Of a stretch of DNA of 22,048 bases, positions 7,327 through 14,026 are shown one piece after another. Position 1 is the stretch's first letter, and each line of letters opens with the position of its first letter. The notes under the pieces are model-generated. The model was not told the DNA's origin and made no database searches. It worked only from the letters and a program-made list of their open reading frames with translations. Origin of the DNA: Streptomyces chattanoogensis (lineage in GTDB: Bacteria > Actinomycetota > Actinomycetes > Streptomycetales > Streptomycetaceae); contig NZ_LGKG01000186.1 of assembly GCF_001294335.1 (NCBI RefSeq), positions 1 through 22,048 of the forward strand, read 5' to 3'. A program made the translations under genes and the position numbers.

Positions 7327-8183
7327 GTCCGTGCCTTCCAGGCCATCCGGCCGGTGAGGGCGGTCGTGACGCGCAGTGCCAGGTATCCGCCGACCATCAG
7401 CAGGACCACGGCCGGGCCGGCGGCCAGCGGCAACCCGTACCGGATCGACGCTTCATTGCTGGCCGCCAGCCCGAGCCAGCCGCACAGCCCGCCGAACACG
7501 GCGCCGGTGGTGGCGATCACGGGAATGCGGTGGGAGACCAGGCGTCCGACGGCCGCGGGGATGATCACGAGCGCGATGACCAGTACGGTGCCGACCGACC
7601 GGACCGCTGCGACGACTACCAGTGCGATCACCGTGTGGAGTGCGAGGTCCAGCAGCCCGATGCGGTAGCCCAGGGCGCGGGCTCCCTCCGGATCGAAGGC
7701 CCGTAGCGTCAGATGACGCCCGAGGACGACGAGGACGGTCAGGCACACCAGGGCCAGAGCCGCGCTCTGCACGATCTCCTGCCGGGTGACGGTGAGCACC
7801 TGGCCGAAGAGGAATGCCGTCAGGTCGTGGTGGTAGCTGTGCCGGCGTGACACCAGCACCACCCCCAGCCCGAACAGCGCCGTGAGGATGAGGGTCAGCG
7901 CCGCGTCCTCGCTGATCCGGGGGGTGCGGGTGAGCAGCGTGAGCAGGGCGGCGGTGAGCAGGCCCGCGGCGAGGGCGCCCCAGAACACCCCGTCCGCCGC
8001 GCCGGCGGCGAAGCCGATGACGACACCGGGGAAGACGGTGTGGGTGAGGGCGTCGGCGACGTATGCCAGGCGGCGTACGAGCACGAACACGCCCACGACG
8101 CCACCGAGTATCCCGAGGATCACCAACTCCGCCAGGGCACGGGCCATGTAAGGGGCTTGGAAGGGGTCGGTGAGGACGGCCAT
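7323..8183 (-). CDS. znuB: ABC-3 family zinc permease, first subunit
   Basis: 286 residues, ABC-3 permease with about eight hydrophobic helices. LAYVADALTHTVFPGVVIGF and RAFDPEGARALGYRIGLLD are the family signatures, and VLVIALVIIPAAVGRLV is the conserved late helix. It carries zinc across the membrane, driven by the ATPase encoded 4 nt upstream. Two different permease genes in tandem are common in actinobacterial zinc/manganese importers. The stop overlaps the start of the second permease by 4 nt. Confidence 0.9.
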   Translation of the reverse strand: MAVLTDPFQAPYMARALAELVILGILGGVVGVFVLVRRLAYVADALTHTVFPGVVIGFAAGAADGVFWGALAAGLLTAALLTLLTRTPRISEDAALTLILTALFGLGVVLVSRRHSYHHDLTAFLFGQVLTVTRQEIVQSAALALVCLTVLVVLGRHLTLRAFDPEGARALGYRIGLLDLALHTVIALVVVAAVRSVGTVLVIALVIIPAAVGRLVSHRIPVIATTGAVFGGLCGWLGLAASNEASIRYGLPLAAGPAVVLLMVGGYLALRVTTALTGRMAWKART

Positions 8184-8187
8184 GCCG

Positions 8188-9006
8188 TCACACCCCCGCC
8201 ACTACGGTGCTGCCGTCCACCTCAAGCACCTGCGCGCCGTAGCAGGCCCTGAGGTTCCGGGCGGTGAGCGTCGACTGCAGCGGCCCGAAGCCGAACTGCC
8301 GCCCGTTGAGCAGACACACCTGCTCGCATACGGCATGGGCGATCGCCAGATCGTGGGTGCTGACGAGAACAGCGGCGCCTCCCCTCTTCAGCTCACGCAG
8401 CGCGCCGATAAGTGCATCCCTGCTGACCGCGTCCACGCCGTTGAAGGGCTCGTCCAGCAGCAGCACGGCGGCCTGTTGGGTGATTGCCCGGGCGAGGAGA
8501 ACGCGCTGCCGCTGTCCGCCGGAGAGCGTGCCGAAGCGGTCCCGGGACCGGTCGGCGAGGCCGACCAGGTCCAGTGCCTCGGCGGCGATGATGCGGTCGT
8601 GCCGCCTGGGCCGGCGCAGCCAGCCGACGGCGCGGTAGCGGCCCATCAGCACCACCTGCCCGACGGTGACCGGGAATTCGGGATCGAGGGTGTCGGCCTG
8701 CGGCACGTACGCGGTGTGTGGGCGGGCGGCGGCCGGGCGCCGCCCGCACACGGTCACCGAACCCGAGGCCACGGTCGCCAGTCCCAACGCCGACTTGATG
8801 AGGGTGGACTTGCCCGCCCCGTTGGGGCCGATGAGGGCGAGTGCCTGGCCGCGGGGGACCGAGCCGTGTACACCGTCGAGGACAACCTTGGAGCCGTAGC
8901 CCAGACAAGCGTGGTCGAAGACGATCGCGGGCTGTGGTCCGTGCGGGCCGGCTTCGGTGCGGGGTGAGGGGATGGCGCGCGGCGCGGGCATGCTGGGCGT
9001 GGTCAC
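8188..9006 (-). CDS. znuC: Zinc ABC transporter ATP-binding protein
   Basis: 272 residues with a full set of ABC motifs: Walker A GPNGAGKST, Q-loop YVPQADTLDPEFPVTV, signature LSGGQRQRV, Walker B AVLLLDEP and H-loop VLVSTHD. It powers the two permeases encoded just downstream. I chose GTG 9006 because it overlaps the znuA stop (GTGA), coupling translation; an internal ATG at 8991 would shorten it by five residues. The first ~25 residues are a Pro-rich non-conserved lead-in. Its frame stays open far upstream, but that extension is only the complement of znuA and zur. Confidence 0.93.
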   Translation of the reverse strand: MTTPSMPAPRAIPSPRTEAGPHGPQPAIVFDHACLGYGSKVVLDGVHGSVPRGQALALIGPNGAGKSTLIKSALGLATVASGSVTVCGRRPAAARPHTAYVPQADTLDPEFPVTVGQVVLMGRYRAVGWLRRPRRHDRIIAAEALDLVGLADRSRDRFGTLSGGQRQRVLLARAITQQAAVLLLDEPFNGVDAVSRDALIGALRELKRGGAAVLVSTHDLAIAHAVCEQVCLLNGRQFGFGPLQSTLTARNLRACYGAQVLEVDGSTVVAGV

Positions 9007-9956
9007 TTCAGCGCGTCCACGATGGTCTTGGTGTTGAACCGCTCGCTCTTGAGGTAGGTGTCTCCTGCTGAGCCCTTGGGGCCGAGCGAGTCCCCGTACA
9101 GCGAGCCGTCTCCGGCGATCACCTTGACGCCGGCCTGGCGGGCGATGGCCTTCGCGGTCTTGGGCGGCAGCGAGCTCTCGCCGAAGACTGCCTTCACCTT
9201 CTGTGCCTTGATCTTCTGCACCAGGCTGTCGATCTGCTTGCCGGAGAGTTCGGCCTGGTCGCTGAAGTCGGGGATGACCGCGCCGACGTAGGTGAGGTGG
9301 TAGCGGTCGATGTAGTAGCCGAAGGCGTCGTGGTTGGTGACCAGCTTGCGGTTCTCGCGTGGCAGGGAGCCGATCTTGCGCGCAATGTCCTTGTCCAGTG
9401 CGTCGAGTCGGTCGGCGTAGGCGGTGAAGTTGGCGTGGTAGTCGGCCTTGTGGTCGGGGTCGGCCTTGATCAGTGCCTGCTCGATGTTCCGGCACATGAT
9501 CTTCGCGTTGCGGGGGTTGTGCCAGATGTGGGGGTCGTCCGCGGGCTTGCCGGTTTCCTCGTCCTCGCCTTGGCGGAGCGTGACGTGCTTGCTGGTGTCG
9601 ACGGTCCTGCCGCTGAACCCGGCGGCCTGGACCGGCTTGTCCAGCCATTCCTCCTCCAGCCCCGCACCGTTCTCGAACAGCACCTTGGCCTGGCCTATCG
9701 CCTGGAGGTGGGCGGGCGTGGGCTCGTACTCGTGGGGCGAGGCGTTCGGCTTGATCAGCTGGAGCAGGTCGACGCGGCCCTTGCCGATGTTGCGTACGAA
9801 GTCCGCCACCGGGGTGGTGGTGGCCACCACCTTCAGCGTGCCCGGCCCCGAGCCGTCGGCCTGGGCGCTGCCGCCCTTCGCGCCGCAGCCGGCCAGTGGG
9901 AACGCGGTGAGGGATATGGCCGCGAGAGCGACGAGGGCCTGCTGCGGACGGTGCAC
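9003..9956 (-). CDS. znuA: Zinc ABC transporter substrate-binding lipoprotein
   Basis: 317 residues. A type II signal peptide ends with the lipobox LAGC (Cys24), so the protein is anchored outside the membrane. The cluster A-I fold is shown by metal-ligand segments SPHEYEP (H75), DPHIWHNP, NHDAFGYY and GDGSLYGDSLG, that is three His plus one Asp. The loop before DPHIWH is short and acidic (RQGEDEETGKPAD) and lacks the poly-His stretch of many ZnuA proteins. Start GTG 9956 has AAGGAG five bases upstream. It is the first gene of znuA-znuC-znuB-znuB, ~47 bp from the Zur box at 10003-10019. Confidence 0.93.
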   Translation of the reverse strand: MHRPQQALVALAAISLTAFPLAGCGAKGGSAQADGSGPGTLKVVATTTPVADFVRNIGKGRVDLLQLIKPNASPHEYEPTPAHLQAIGQAKVLFENGAGLEEEWLDKPVQAAGFSGRTVDTSKHVTLRQGEDEETGKPADDPHIWHNPRNAKIMCRNIEQALIKADPDHKADYHANFTAYADRLDALDKDIARKIGSLPRENRKLVTNHDAFGYYIDRYHLTYVGAVIPDFSDQAELSGKQIDSLVQKIKAQKVKAVFGESSLPPKTAKAIARQAGVKVIAGDGSLYGDSLGPKGSAGDTYLKSERFNTKTIVDALK

Positions 9957-10002
9957 GGGATCTCCTTGGGCGTGACTGGGTGAGAGTCAGACATCGATGG
10001 AC

Positions 10003-10019
10003 ATGAAAATCATGTTCAG
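10003..10019. promoter_or_regulatory. Zur box in the znuA-zur divergent intergenic region
   Basis: atgaaaatcatgttcag matches 14 of 16 half-site positions of the Zur palindrome, with a perfect left half. It sits midway in the 106-bp gap between znuA (minus) and zur (plus), so one site could control import and autoregulate the repressor. This is the clearest operator in the window. Confidence 0.85.
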
Positions 10020-10062
10020 ATAGTTTGGGTGATCGACAGGCGTAGGTCAACTGGGAGTCGAG

Positions 10063-10563
10063 ATGAGCGGGGCAGCGGCGGGGCGGACGGACACCGTGGA
10101 GCCGGGCGCGCGCAGAACGCGCCAGCGCACTGCGGTGCTGCAAGCGCTCGTCGGTTTCCGGGACTTCATCTCCGCCCAGGCCCTGTGCGCCCTGCTGACA
10201 GAAGCCGGCGTGAGTGTCGGCCTCAGCACCGTCTACCGCACCCTGCGCGACCTGGAACGGGCCGGACGCCTCGATGTCGTGCGCGACGAGACCGGGGAGC
10301 GGCTCTACCGGGAGCGGCCGGAGGACGGCCACCGTCACTACCTCATCTGCCGGTGCTGCGGACGCAGCCGGGCCGTCGACACGGAGGTCGTGGAGGCGTG
10401 GGCCGACCGTATCGGCGAGCACACCGGTTTCACGGATGTCGAGCACACCCTCGAACTGACTGGCGTCTGTGCCGGCTGTGCACCGTCCGCCCAACAAGGA
10501 GAAACGTCATGCCGTCAAGAATCCCCCCGCCGCCCCTCAGATCCCCGCAGATCGCCGCGCTGA
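10063..10563 (+). CDS. zur: Zinc uptake regulator Zur (Fur family)
   Basis: 166 residues. A winged-helix domain lies at ~20-80 (AQALCALLTEAGVSVGLSTVYRTLRDLERAG, where STVYRTL is the recognition helix). The C-terminal dimerisation and metal domain follows, with H90-R-H92, structural zinc pairs C96/C99 and C136/C139, and a further His in EHTLEL. Family knowledge: zinc-loaded Zur binds AT-rich palindromes and represses importers, metallophores and zinc-free ribosomal paralogues. The neighbouring znu operon supports Zur over Fur or Nur. The start is ATG 10063 with GGGAG upstream. A 27-residue Arg/Pro-rich tail after CAGC is atypical and overlaps the next gene by 55 nt, so the extreme C-terminus may be a non-conserved read-on. 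Confidence 0.92.
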   Translation: MSGAAAGRTDTVEPGARRTRQRTAVLQALVGFRDFISAQALCALLTEAGVSVGLSTVYRTLRDLERAGRLDVVRDETGERLYRERPEDGHRHYLICRCCGRSRAVDTEVVEAWADRIGEHTGFTDVEHTLELTGVCAGCAPSAQQGETSCRQESPRRPSDPRRSPR

Positions 10564-10784
10564 AGGAGTCCGTACGACGGCTGCTCGTCCTCGACGCCGA
10601 CACCGCCGTCGTGATCCGCCAGCTCGCCTCCACAGAGCCCGGCTGCCCGCCGCTGGAAACCGTCATCGCTGTACTTCCCATGGAGGGAGAACCGCGCCGA
10701 TGGACCGTGGGCCGCGCTGTCGAGCAGATCACCGAGGGCGAGCTGCGCACTCTGCTCGCCGGCGCCACCGGAGGGGCGACATGA
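10509..10784 (+). CDS. Small conserved-looking 91-aa protein of unknown function
   Basis: 91 residues from an ATG with an excellent AAGGAG at 10496-10501, starting inside the zur 3' end in another frame. The core IAALKESVRRLLVLDADTAV, then VIRQLASTEPGCPP and ETVIAVL, looks like a compact alpha/beta domain, with one Cys in a TEPGCPP motif; WTVGRAVEQITEGELRTLL completes it. No enzymatic signature, signal peptide or membrane segment is visible. It is the first of three coupled ORFs behind zur and is probably a zinc or iron-sulfur homeostasis accessory, by context only. I do not recognise the family with certainty. Confidence 0.75.
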   Translation: MPSRIPPPPLRSPQIAALKESVRRLLVLDADTAVVIRQLASTEPGCPPLETVIAVLPMEGEPRRWTVGRAVEQITEGELRTLLAGATGGAT

Positions 10785-10909
10785 AGAGCGCCCTCGGGAA
10801 CGAGTCCGGCGAGGTGGGAGCGGACGGGTCCGGCCCGCGTTTGCTGGTGGCCGCCGAACGGGAAGGGGACCCTGTGGCCCATCGCCTGCCGGACGGGAAC
10901 ACGCTGTGA
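10781..10909 (+). CDS. 42-aa coupled small ORF
   Basis: ATG 10781 overlaps the previous stop as ATGA, and its own TGA overlaps the next start as GTGA, so it is coupled on both sides. The peptide (MKSALGNESGEVGADGSGPR, then LLVAAEREGDPVAHRLPDGN and TL) has no cysteine or membrane segment and no family I know. It could be a real microprotein, a shrunken remnant of a larger gene, or a ribosome-relay ORF that keeps translation continuous into the ferredoxin-like gene. Confidence 0.4.
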   Translation: MKSALGNESGEVGADGSGPRLLVAAEREGDPVAHRLPDGNTL

Positions 10910-11319
10910 GTGCTGCGTCGATACGTCCCTACTGCGTACGCCCGTGCACGGTGGTGGTGTGCCGGGGATGCTGCTGCGGCAATGTGCGCAAGTACCCGGC
11001 CATCGACCATCGGTGGCAGCTCGACCGACTCTGTGCGGCCGCCGCGGATTCGGGCGGGCGGCTCGCGGTCCGTACGAGCGACTGCCTCGGCCCGTGCGGT
11101 CAGGCCAACGTCATGGTGATCCAGCCCTCCAGCGACGGGCGTCGTCGGGGCGGCCGCTCGACGTGGATCGGCTGGGCGATGGACGACGCCTGCACCGACG
11201 ACATCCTTGCCTGGGTGGCGGCCGGCGGACCGGGTATCGCCGAGCCGCCGGCCACTCTCGCGCTGCAGCTCGTGCGCCCGCAGAGAGCCGCGCGAAGCGG
11301 TGGGCGGCGCCGCGCTTAG
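10906..11319 (+). CDS. Thioredoxin-like [2Fe-2S] ferredoxin-domain protein
   Basis: 137 residues. Cysteines in VVCRGCCCGN (C19, C22-C24) and in DCLGPCGQANVMVI (C60, C64) fit the four-ligand pattern of thioredoxin-fold [2Fe-2S] ferredoxins; CLGPC followed by N-V is the family hallmark. The conserved C-terminal part (STWIGW, then AWVAAGGPG) matches the actinobacterial '(2Fe-2S) ferredoxin domain-containing' group. The role is probably electron transfer or a redox/metal sensor in the cytosol; the partner is unknown. GTG 10906 overlaps the 42-aa ORF stop. As the last gene of the zur unit, it may serve zinc-limited metabolism or cluster maintenance. Confidence 0.8.
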   Translation: MSAASIRPYCVRPCTVVVCRGCCCGNVRKYPAIDHRWQLDRLCAAAADSGGRLAVRTSDCLGPCGQANVMVIQPSSDGRRRGGRSTWIGWAMDDACTDDILAWVAAGGPGIAEPPATLALQLVRPQRAARSGGRRRA

Positions 11320-11465
11320 AGCCCGGCTGCTCCGGCTTGCGCTCATGAACCCATGGTGACCGTAAGGCCGAGTGTGAAAGCGAAAGTCAAACGGAAAGCC
11401 GGCGCGAATCGGCATTCATTCTCGCCTCGTGTTCCCGCTCTGGACAAGGTGGTTCGGAGAGGGGA
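11320..11465. other. Convergent intergenic gap with weak hairpin
   Basis: The two converging genes end here (11319 plus, 11466 minus). A poor hairpin from gcccgg/ccggct just after the ferredoxin stop may serve as terminator. The purine-rich run gtgaaagcgaaagtcaaacg (~11373-11392) is unlike the surrounding GC-rich DNA, but I cannot assign it. Confidence 0.4.
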
Positions 11466-11768
11466 TTAGTGATCGTCCCAGTGCCCGCCGTGGGCCGCGT
11501 GCCGGTGGCCGTCGTGCACGTAGTCCACGTGATCGTTATGAGGTACGGCCACGTGGCCGCAGCCTTCCCCGTGTTGATGGGAATGGCCGGAATGTTCCCG
11601 GTGTTCGTTTGGCTCGCACTCGACGACGTGGTCCTCGTGGATGCGGTGGAGGTGGCCGTCGTGCACGTAGTCCAGGTGGCCGTCGTGAGGTACGGCCACG
11701 TGGCCGCACCCCTCGCCGTGCAAATGGGCGTGGTCGATATGGGGTTGGTGCGCGGCAGCTGTCGTCAC
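11466..11768 (-). CDS. Histidine-rich metal-binding protein with internal duplication
   Basis: 100 residues, 27 of them His and 3 Cys. It is built from two ~49-residue units, each with GEGCGHVAVPH, then HxDYVHDGHxH. No signal peptide or membrane helix is seen, so it should be a cytosolic metal store or buffer; zinc is likely from context, but nickel or copper are equally plausible chemically. The start is GTG 11768 with AAGGAG 5 nt upstream. It lies downstream of the methyltransferase gene on the same strand, 195 bp away, with its own leader hairpin (11789-11812). I found no good Zur box in front of it, so control may be by another metal or by high zinc. Confidence 0.85.
   Translation of the reverse strand: MTTAAAHQPHIDHAHLHGEGCGHVAVPHDGHLDYVHDGHLHRIHEDHVVECEPNEHREHSGHSHQHGEGCGHVAVPHNDHVDYVHDGHRHAAHGGHWDDH
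11504..11720. repeat. 70-bp direct duplication within the His-rich gene
   Basis: Segments 11504-11573 and 11651-11720 are nearly identical at the DNA level (shared core gtcgtgcacgtagtcca, later aggtacggccacgtggccgc). The offset is 147 bp, that is 49 codons, keeping frame. It encodes the duplicated metal-binding unit and suggests a fairly recent tandem duplication. Confidence 0.85.
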
Positions 11769-11788
11769 GCTTACTCCTTGGGTCCAAG

Positions 11789-11812
11789 TGCCGCCTCATG
11801 AATGAGGCGGCA
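11789..11812. promoter_or_regulatory. 11-bp perfect hairpin in the leader of the His-rich gene
   Basis: tgccgcctcat (11789-11799) and atgaggcggca (11802-11812) are exact complements with a 2-nt centre. It ends 10 nt before the AAGGAG of the His-rich gene. It could be an operator, an mRNA stabiliser or a translation control hairpin. As a terminator it would cut off read-through from the methyltransferase gene. Confidence 0.7.
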
Positions 11813-11926
11813 CCACACATATCTGGAAGGGGAATTCCCTCCATTTCCCGTCAACTTTTCACGAGTCGGGAATGGTGCCAAGGACTGAAAAGGGGTCGTG
11901 TCGTGGCGACGATAACCGCTTTCATT

Positions 11927-11945
11927 CCGCCGTCATCGACGGCGG
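11927..11945 (-). terminator. Hairpin after the methyltransferase gene
   Basis: ccgccgtc/gacggcgg, an 8-bp stem with loop atc, starts 17 nt after the methyltransferase stop (11963) on the minus strand. It is GC-rich without a T-tract and is a plausible end of the PLP-enzyme/methyltransferase transcript. Confidence 0.55.
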
Positions 11946-11962
11946 TGAGAGGTGTCACAGGG

Positions 11963-12718
11963 TCAGCGAATGGCCACCAGGACATGGCTGTGACCGAATT
12001 GCCAGACCGTGCCGGCGTCCTCGAATCCCGCCTCGCGCAGCAGTGCGACGTGGTCGGCTGCCGTCAGGTCGTTTCCCTCGCAGTGCGGCAGCGAGCGGCG
12101 GCTGCGTGCAGTGAGCAGGTCGGCGAGGTCCGGGTCCTCGCCGGCCGCCGTCCACCAGGACTGCCAGTCCTCGTGGGCGAAGGCTGCCTGGCGCCTGGCG
12201 TGGCGGAGGCCGACGTTGGCGGCGATGTCGGAGATCTTGGCGCCGTTAGGGGAGAGGTGGTCGCCGTTGATCAGGACGCCTCCGGGGCGTAGCACGGTCG
12301 CGAGCTGTCGGTAGACCTGCCGCAGGGTGTGCTCGCCGAGGTAGTGCAGAGCTGTCGCCGAGACGGCTGCATCAAGTGGCCGGGTCAGGGCGAGGGTGTC
12401 GAGCCAGCCTGGTTCGCCGATTGTCGCTTCGACGTAGCGGGCGGCGGAGCCGTGGTAGACGCGGCCGAGTTCCAGGAGTAGTGGGTCGGCGTCGACGGCC
12501 AGGACCTCCGCGTGCGGTAGCCGGCCGGCCAGTCGTGCCGCCAGTGCTCCGGGTCCGCAGCCGAGGTCGACGATCAGGGGTGTCGCCCGGCCGGCCGTCA
12601 CATGCTCGACCACATCGGCGATCACGGTGAATCGCTCCTCGCGGTCGATCGCGTAACGCTGTTGCTGGCCTTCCCAGCGTTCCACCCACCGCGTGGCGGT
12701 CTCTGTGCTCAGTTCCAT
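11963..12718 (-). CDS. Class I SAM-dependent methyltransferase
   Basis: 251 residues from ATG 12718. Motif I VDLGCGPGALAARLA, motif II acidic end LAVDADPLLLELG, and LDAAVSATALHYLGEHTLRQ with LRPGGVLINGDHLS define a Rossmann-type small-molecule methyltransferase (methyltransf_25/12-like). Alternative starts at 12727 and 12739 would add three or seven residues. It is the last gene of the PLP-enzyme cluster but has its own Zur-like box 80 bp upstream, so it can be expressed separately under zinc starvation. The acceptor is unknown; the context suggests tailoring of the metabolite made by the upstream PLP enzymes. Confidence 0.85.
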   Translation of the reverse strand: MELSTETATRWVERWEGQQQRYAIDREERFTVIADVVEHVTAGRATPLIVDLGCGPGALAARLAGRLPHAEVLAVDADPLLLELGRVYHGSAARYVEATIGEPGWLDTLALTRPLDAAVSATALHYLGEHTLRQVYRQLATVLRPGGVLINGDHLSPNGAKISDIAANVGLRHARRQAAFAHEDWQSWWTAAGEDPDLADLLTARSRRSLPHCEGNDLTAADHVALLREAGFEDAGTVWQFGHSHVLVAIR

Positions 12719-12798
12719 CCCGGCCATTCCGCGTGCCAATGCCGCCGGCTCATCGGCACGGCATCATCGGGCGGTGCCGCCGAGCGGAGCCAGCGCTA

Positions 12799-12815
12799 AT
12801 GAAAATCATTGTAGG
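12799..12815. promoter_or_regulatory. Zur-like box overlapping the class V gene stop codon
   Basis: atgaaaatcattgtagg has a perfect left half and core (aatgaaaatcatt is itself nearly palindromic), with a poorer right half; about 12 of 16 positions match. It covers the stop codon (12806-12808) of the SufS-like gene and lies 80 bp upstream of the methyltransferase start. Confidence 0.65.
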
Positions 12816-14026
12816 CTGGCGAGCGTGGAGAGCAACTCTTCTATTTCCTCAAGGGTGTTGTAGACGTGCAGACTCACCCGTACGGAGCTCTCGTTCTTTG
12901 ACGCTCCGGCCTGGCAGTGGCTGTCGGAACGCACCATGAAGCCGTGGCTGAAGAGGATGAACCCGAGGTCGCCCGAGCTGATGTCGCGATGTCGGAAGGT
13001 GACGATGCTGCGGCGCCGCTGCGCCGGGGAGTCGGCGGCCAGGCTCTGGCCGCAGCCCAGGACGTCGTAGGCGTCCAGTCGGCTCAGTCCGTCGGTCAGC
13101 CGGGCTGCGAGACCTAGGGTCCACCGTTCGATACGGGCCGGGCCTGCTGCCTCCAGCCAGTCCAGGGCCGCCGTCAGGGCGACGGCGCCGACCGTGTTCG
13201 GGGTGCCGCTCCAGCCCCCGGGCCGGAACGCGGGCCCGCGTGTTCTCCGGGCCCAGATCGCGCCGGAGCCCGGCAGGCCCATCGCCTTGTGCCCGGAGAA
13301 CACCACGAAGTCCACGTCGAGTTCGGCGACGGAGACCGGCAGGTGTCCGATGCTCTGGGCGGCGTCCAGACAGATCGGTACGTCGGGTCCGACCACCCGG
13401 CGGATGCGGTGAATGTTCATGTCGCTGCCGTAGACGTGGTGCACATGGGTGGCTGCGACGAAGCGGGTGCGCGGGCCGATCAGCTCGGCGAGCGCCGCCG
13501 GATCGTAGTCGCCGGAACTGTCCTGGTACGGCAGCTCCCGCACCAGGATCCGCACGCCCTGGCGGGCGAGCAGTTCCCGCGCCTCCAGCCACGGCTCCAG
13601 ATTCGCCTGGTGGTCGGCGGAGGGGACGACGATCTCGTCGCCGTCACGGACGACGCCGGGAGCGGCCAGCCAGTCTCGGGCGATGCTGCGCAGCCCTTCG
13701 GTGGTGCCGCTGGTGAGGTGCACGGCCGAGCGGTCGGGGGCCGGGTCGCTCAGGAACTCCTTGATCCGGTCGCGGGTCTGTTCCACCATCGTCGTCGTGG
13801 CGTTGGCCCAGGGGTAGGTGCCCCGGCCGGCGTTGGCGTTGGAGGTGGTGAGGTAGCGCTGCACGGCGTCCAGGACGGGCTGCGGTTTTTGTGCGGTGGC
13901 GGCGCTGTCCAGGTAGATCAGGTCCGGATGTGCGGAGATGATGGGGAACTGGGCGCGCAGCGCACGTTGCCATGGCCGCAGGTCGTCAAGGGCGGCACAC
14001 GGGCGGGGGCGGTCCACGTCAGTCAC
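12806..14026 (-). CDS. Class V PLP enzyme, cysteine desulfurase-like (SufS/CsdA fold)
   Basis: 406 residues. Fold-type I landmarks: H139 stacking on PLP (PSADHQANL), D221 (CLDAAQSIGHLPV), Schiff-base K247 (SGHKAMGLPGSGAIW), and a SufS-like C-terminal catalytic Cys, C371 (MVRSDSHCQAG). Keeping C371 argues for C-S bond cleavage (a cysteine desulfurase or C-S lyase) over simple transamination. It follows a gene encoding a cysteine synthase with a rhodanese domain and overlaps it by 8 nt, so sulfur transfer from one to the other is attractive. It is not a standard SUF enzyme: no sufBCDU genes adjoin it, and RSDSHCQAG departs from the usual R-x-G-H-H-C-A. Cytosolic; substrate unproven. Confidence 0.85.
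   Translation of the reverse strand: MTDVDRPRPCAALDDLRPWQRALRAQFPIISAHPDLIYLDSAATAQKPQPVLDAVQRYLTTSNANAGRGTYPWANATTTMVEQTRDRIKEFLSDPAPDRSAVHLTSGTTEGLRSIARDWLAAPGVVRDGDEIVVPSADHQANLEPWLEARELLARQGVRILVRELPYQDSSGDYDPAALAELIGPRTRFVAATHVHHVYGSDMNIHRIRRVVGPDVPICLDAAQSIGHLPVSVAELDVDFVVFSGHKAMGLPGSGAIWARRTRGPAFRPGGWSGTPNTVGAVALTAALDWLEAAGPARIERWTLGLAARLTDGLSRLDAYDVLGCGQSLAADSPAQRRRSIVTFRHRDISSGDLGFILFSHGFMVRSDSHCQAGASKNESSVRVSLHVYNTLEEIEELLSTLASLQ

Noticed and set aside
8188..10497. 769-codon minus-strand open frame
   Set aside because: Only its last ~272 codons are a gene (znuC). The rest is antisense to zur and a shifted frame of znuA, Arg/Gly-rich with no family features.
12806..14026. Standard SUF-system cysteine desulfurase (sufS)
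   Set aside because: The fold and Cys match, but no sufBCDU neighbours are present and the active-site loop RSDSHCQAG departs from the SufS form, so I give no gene symbol.
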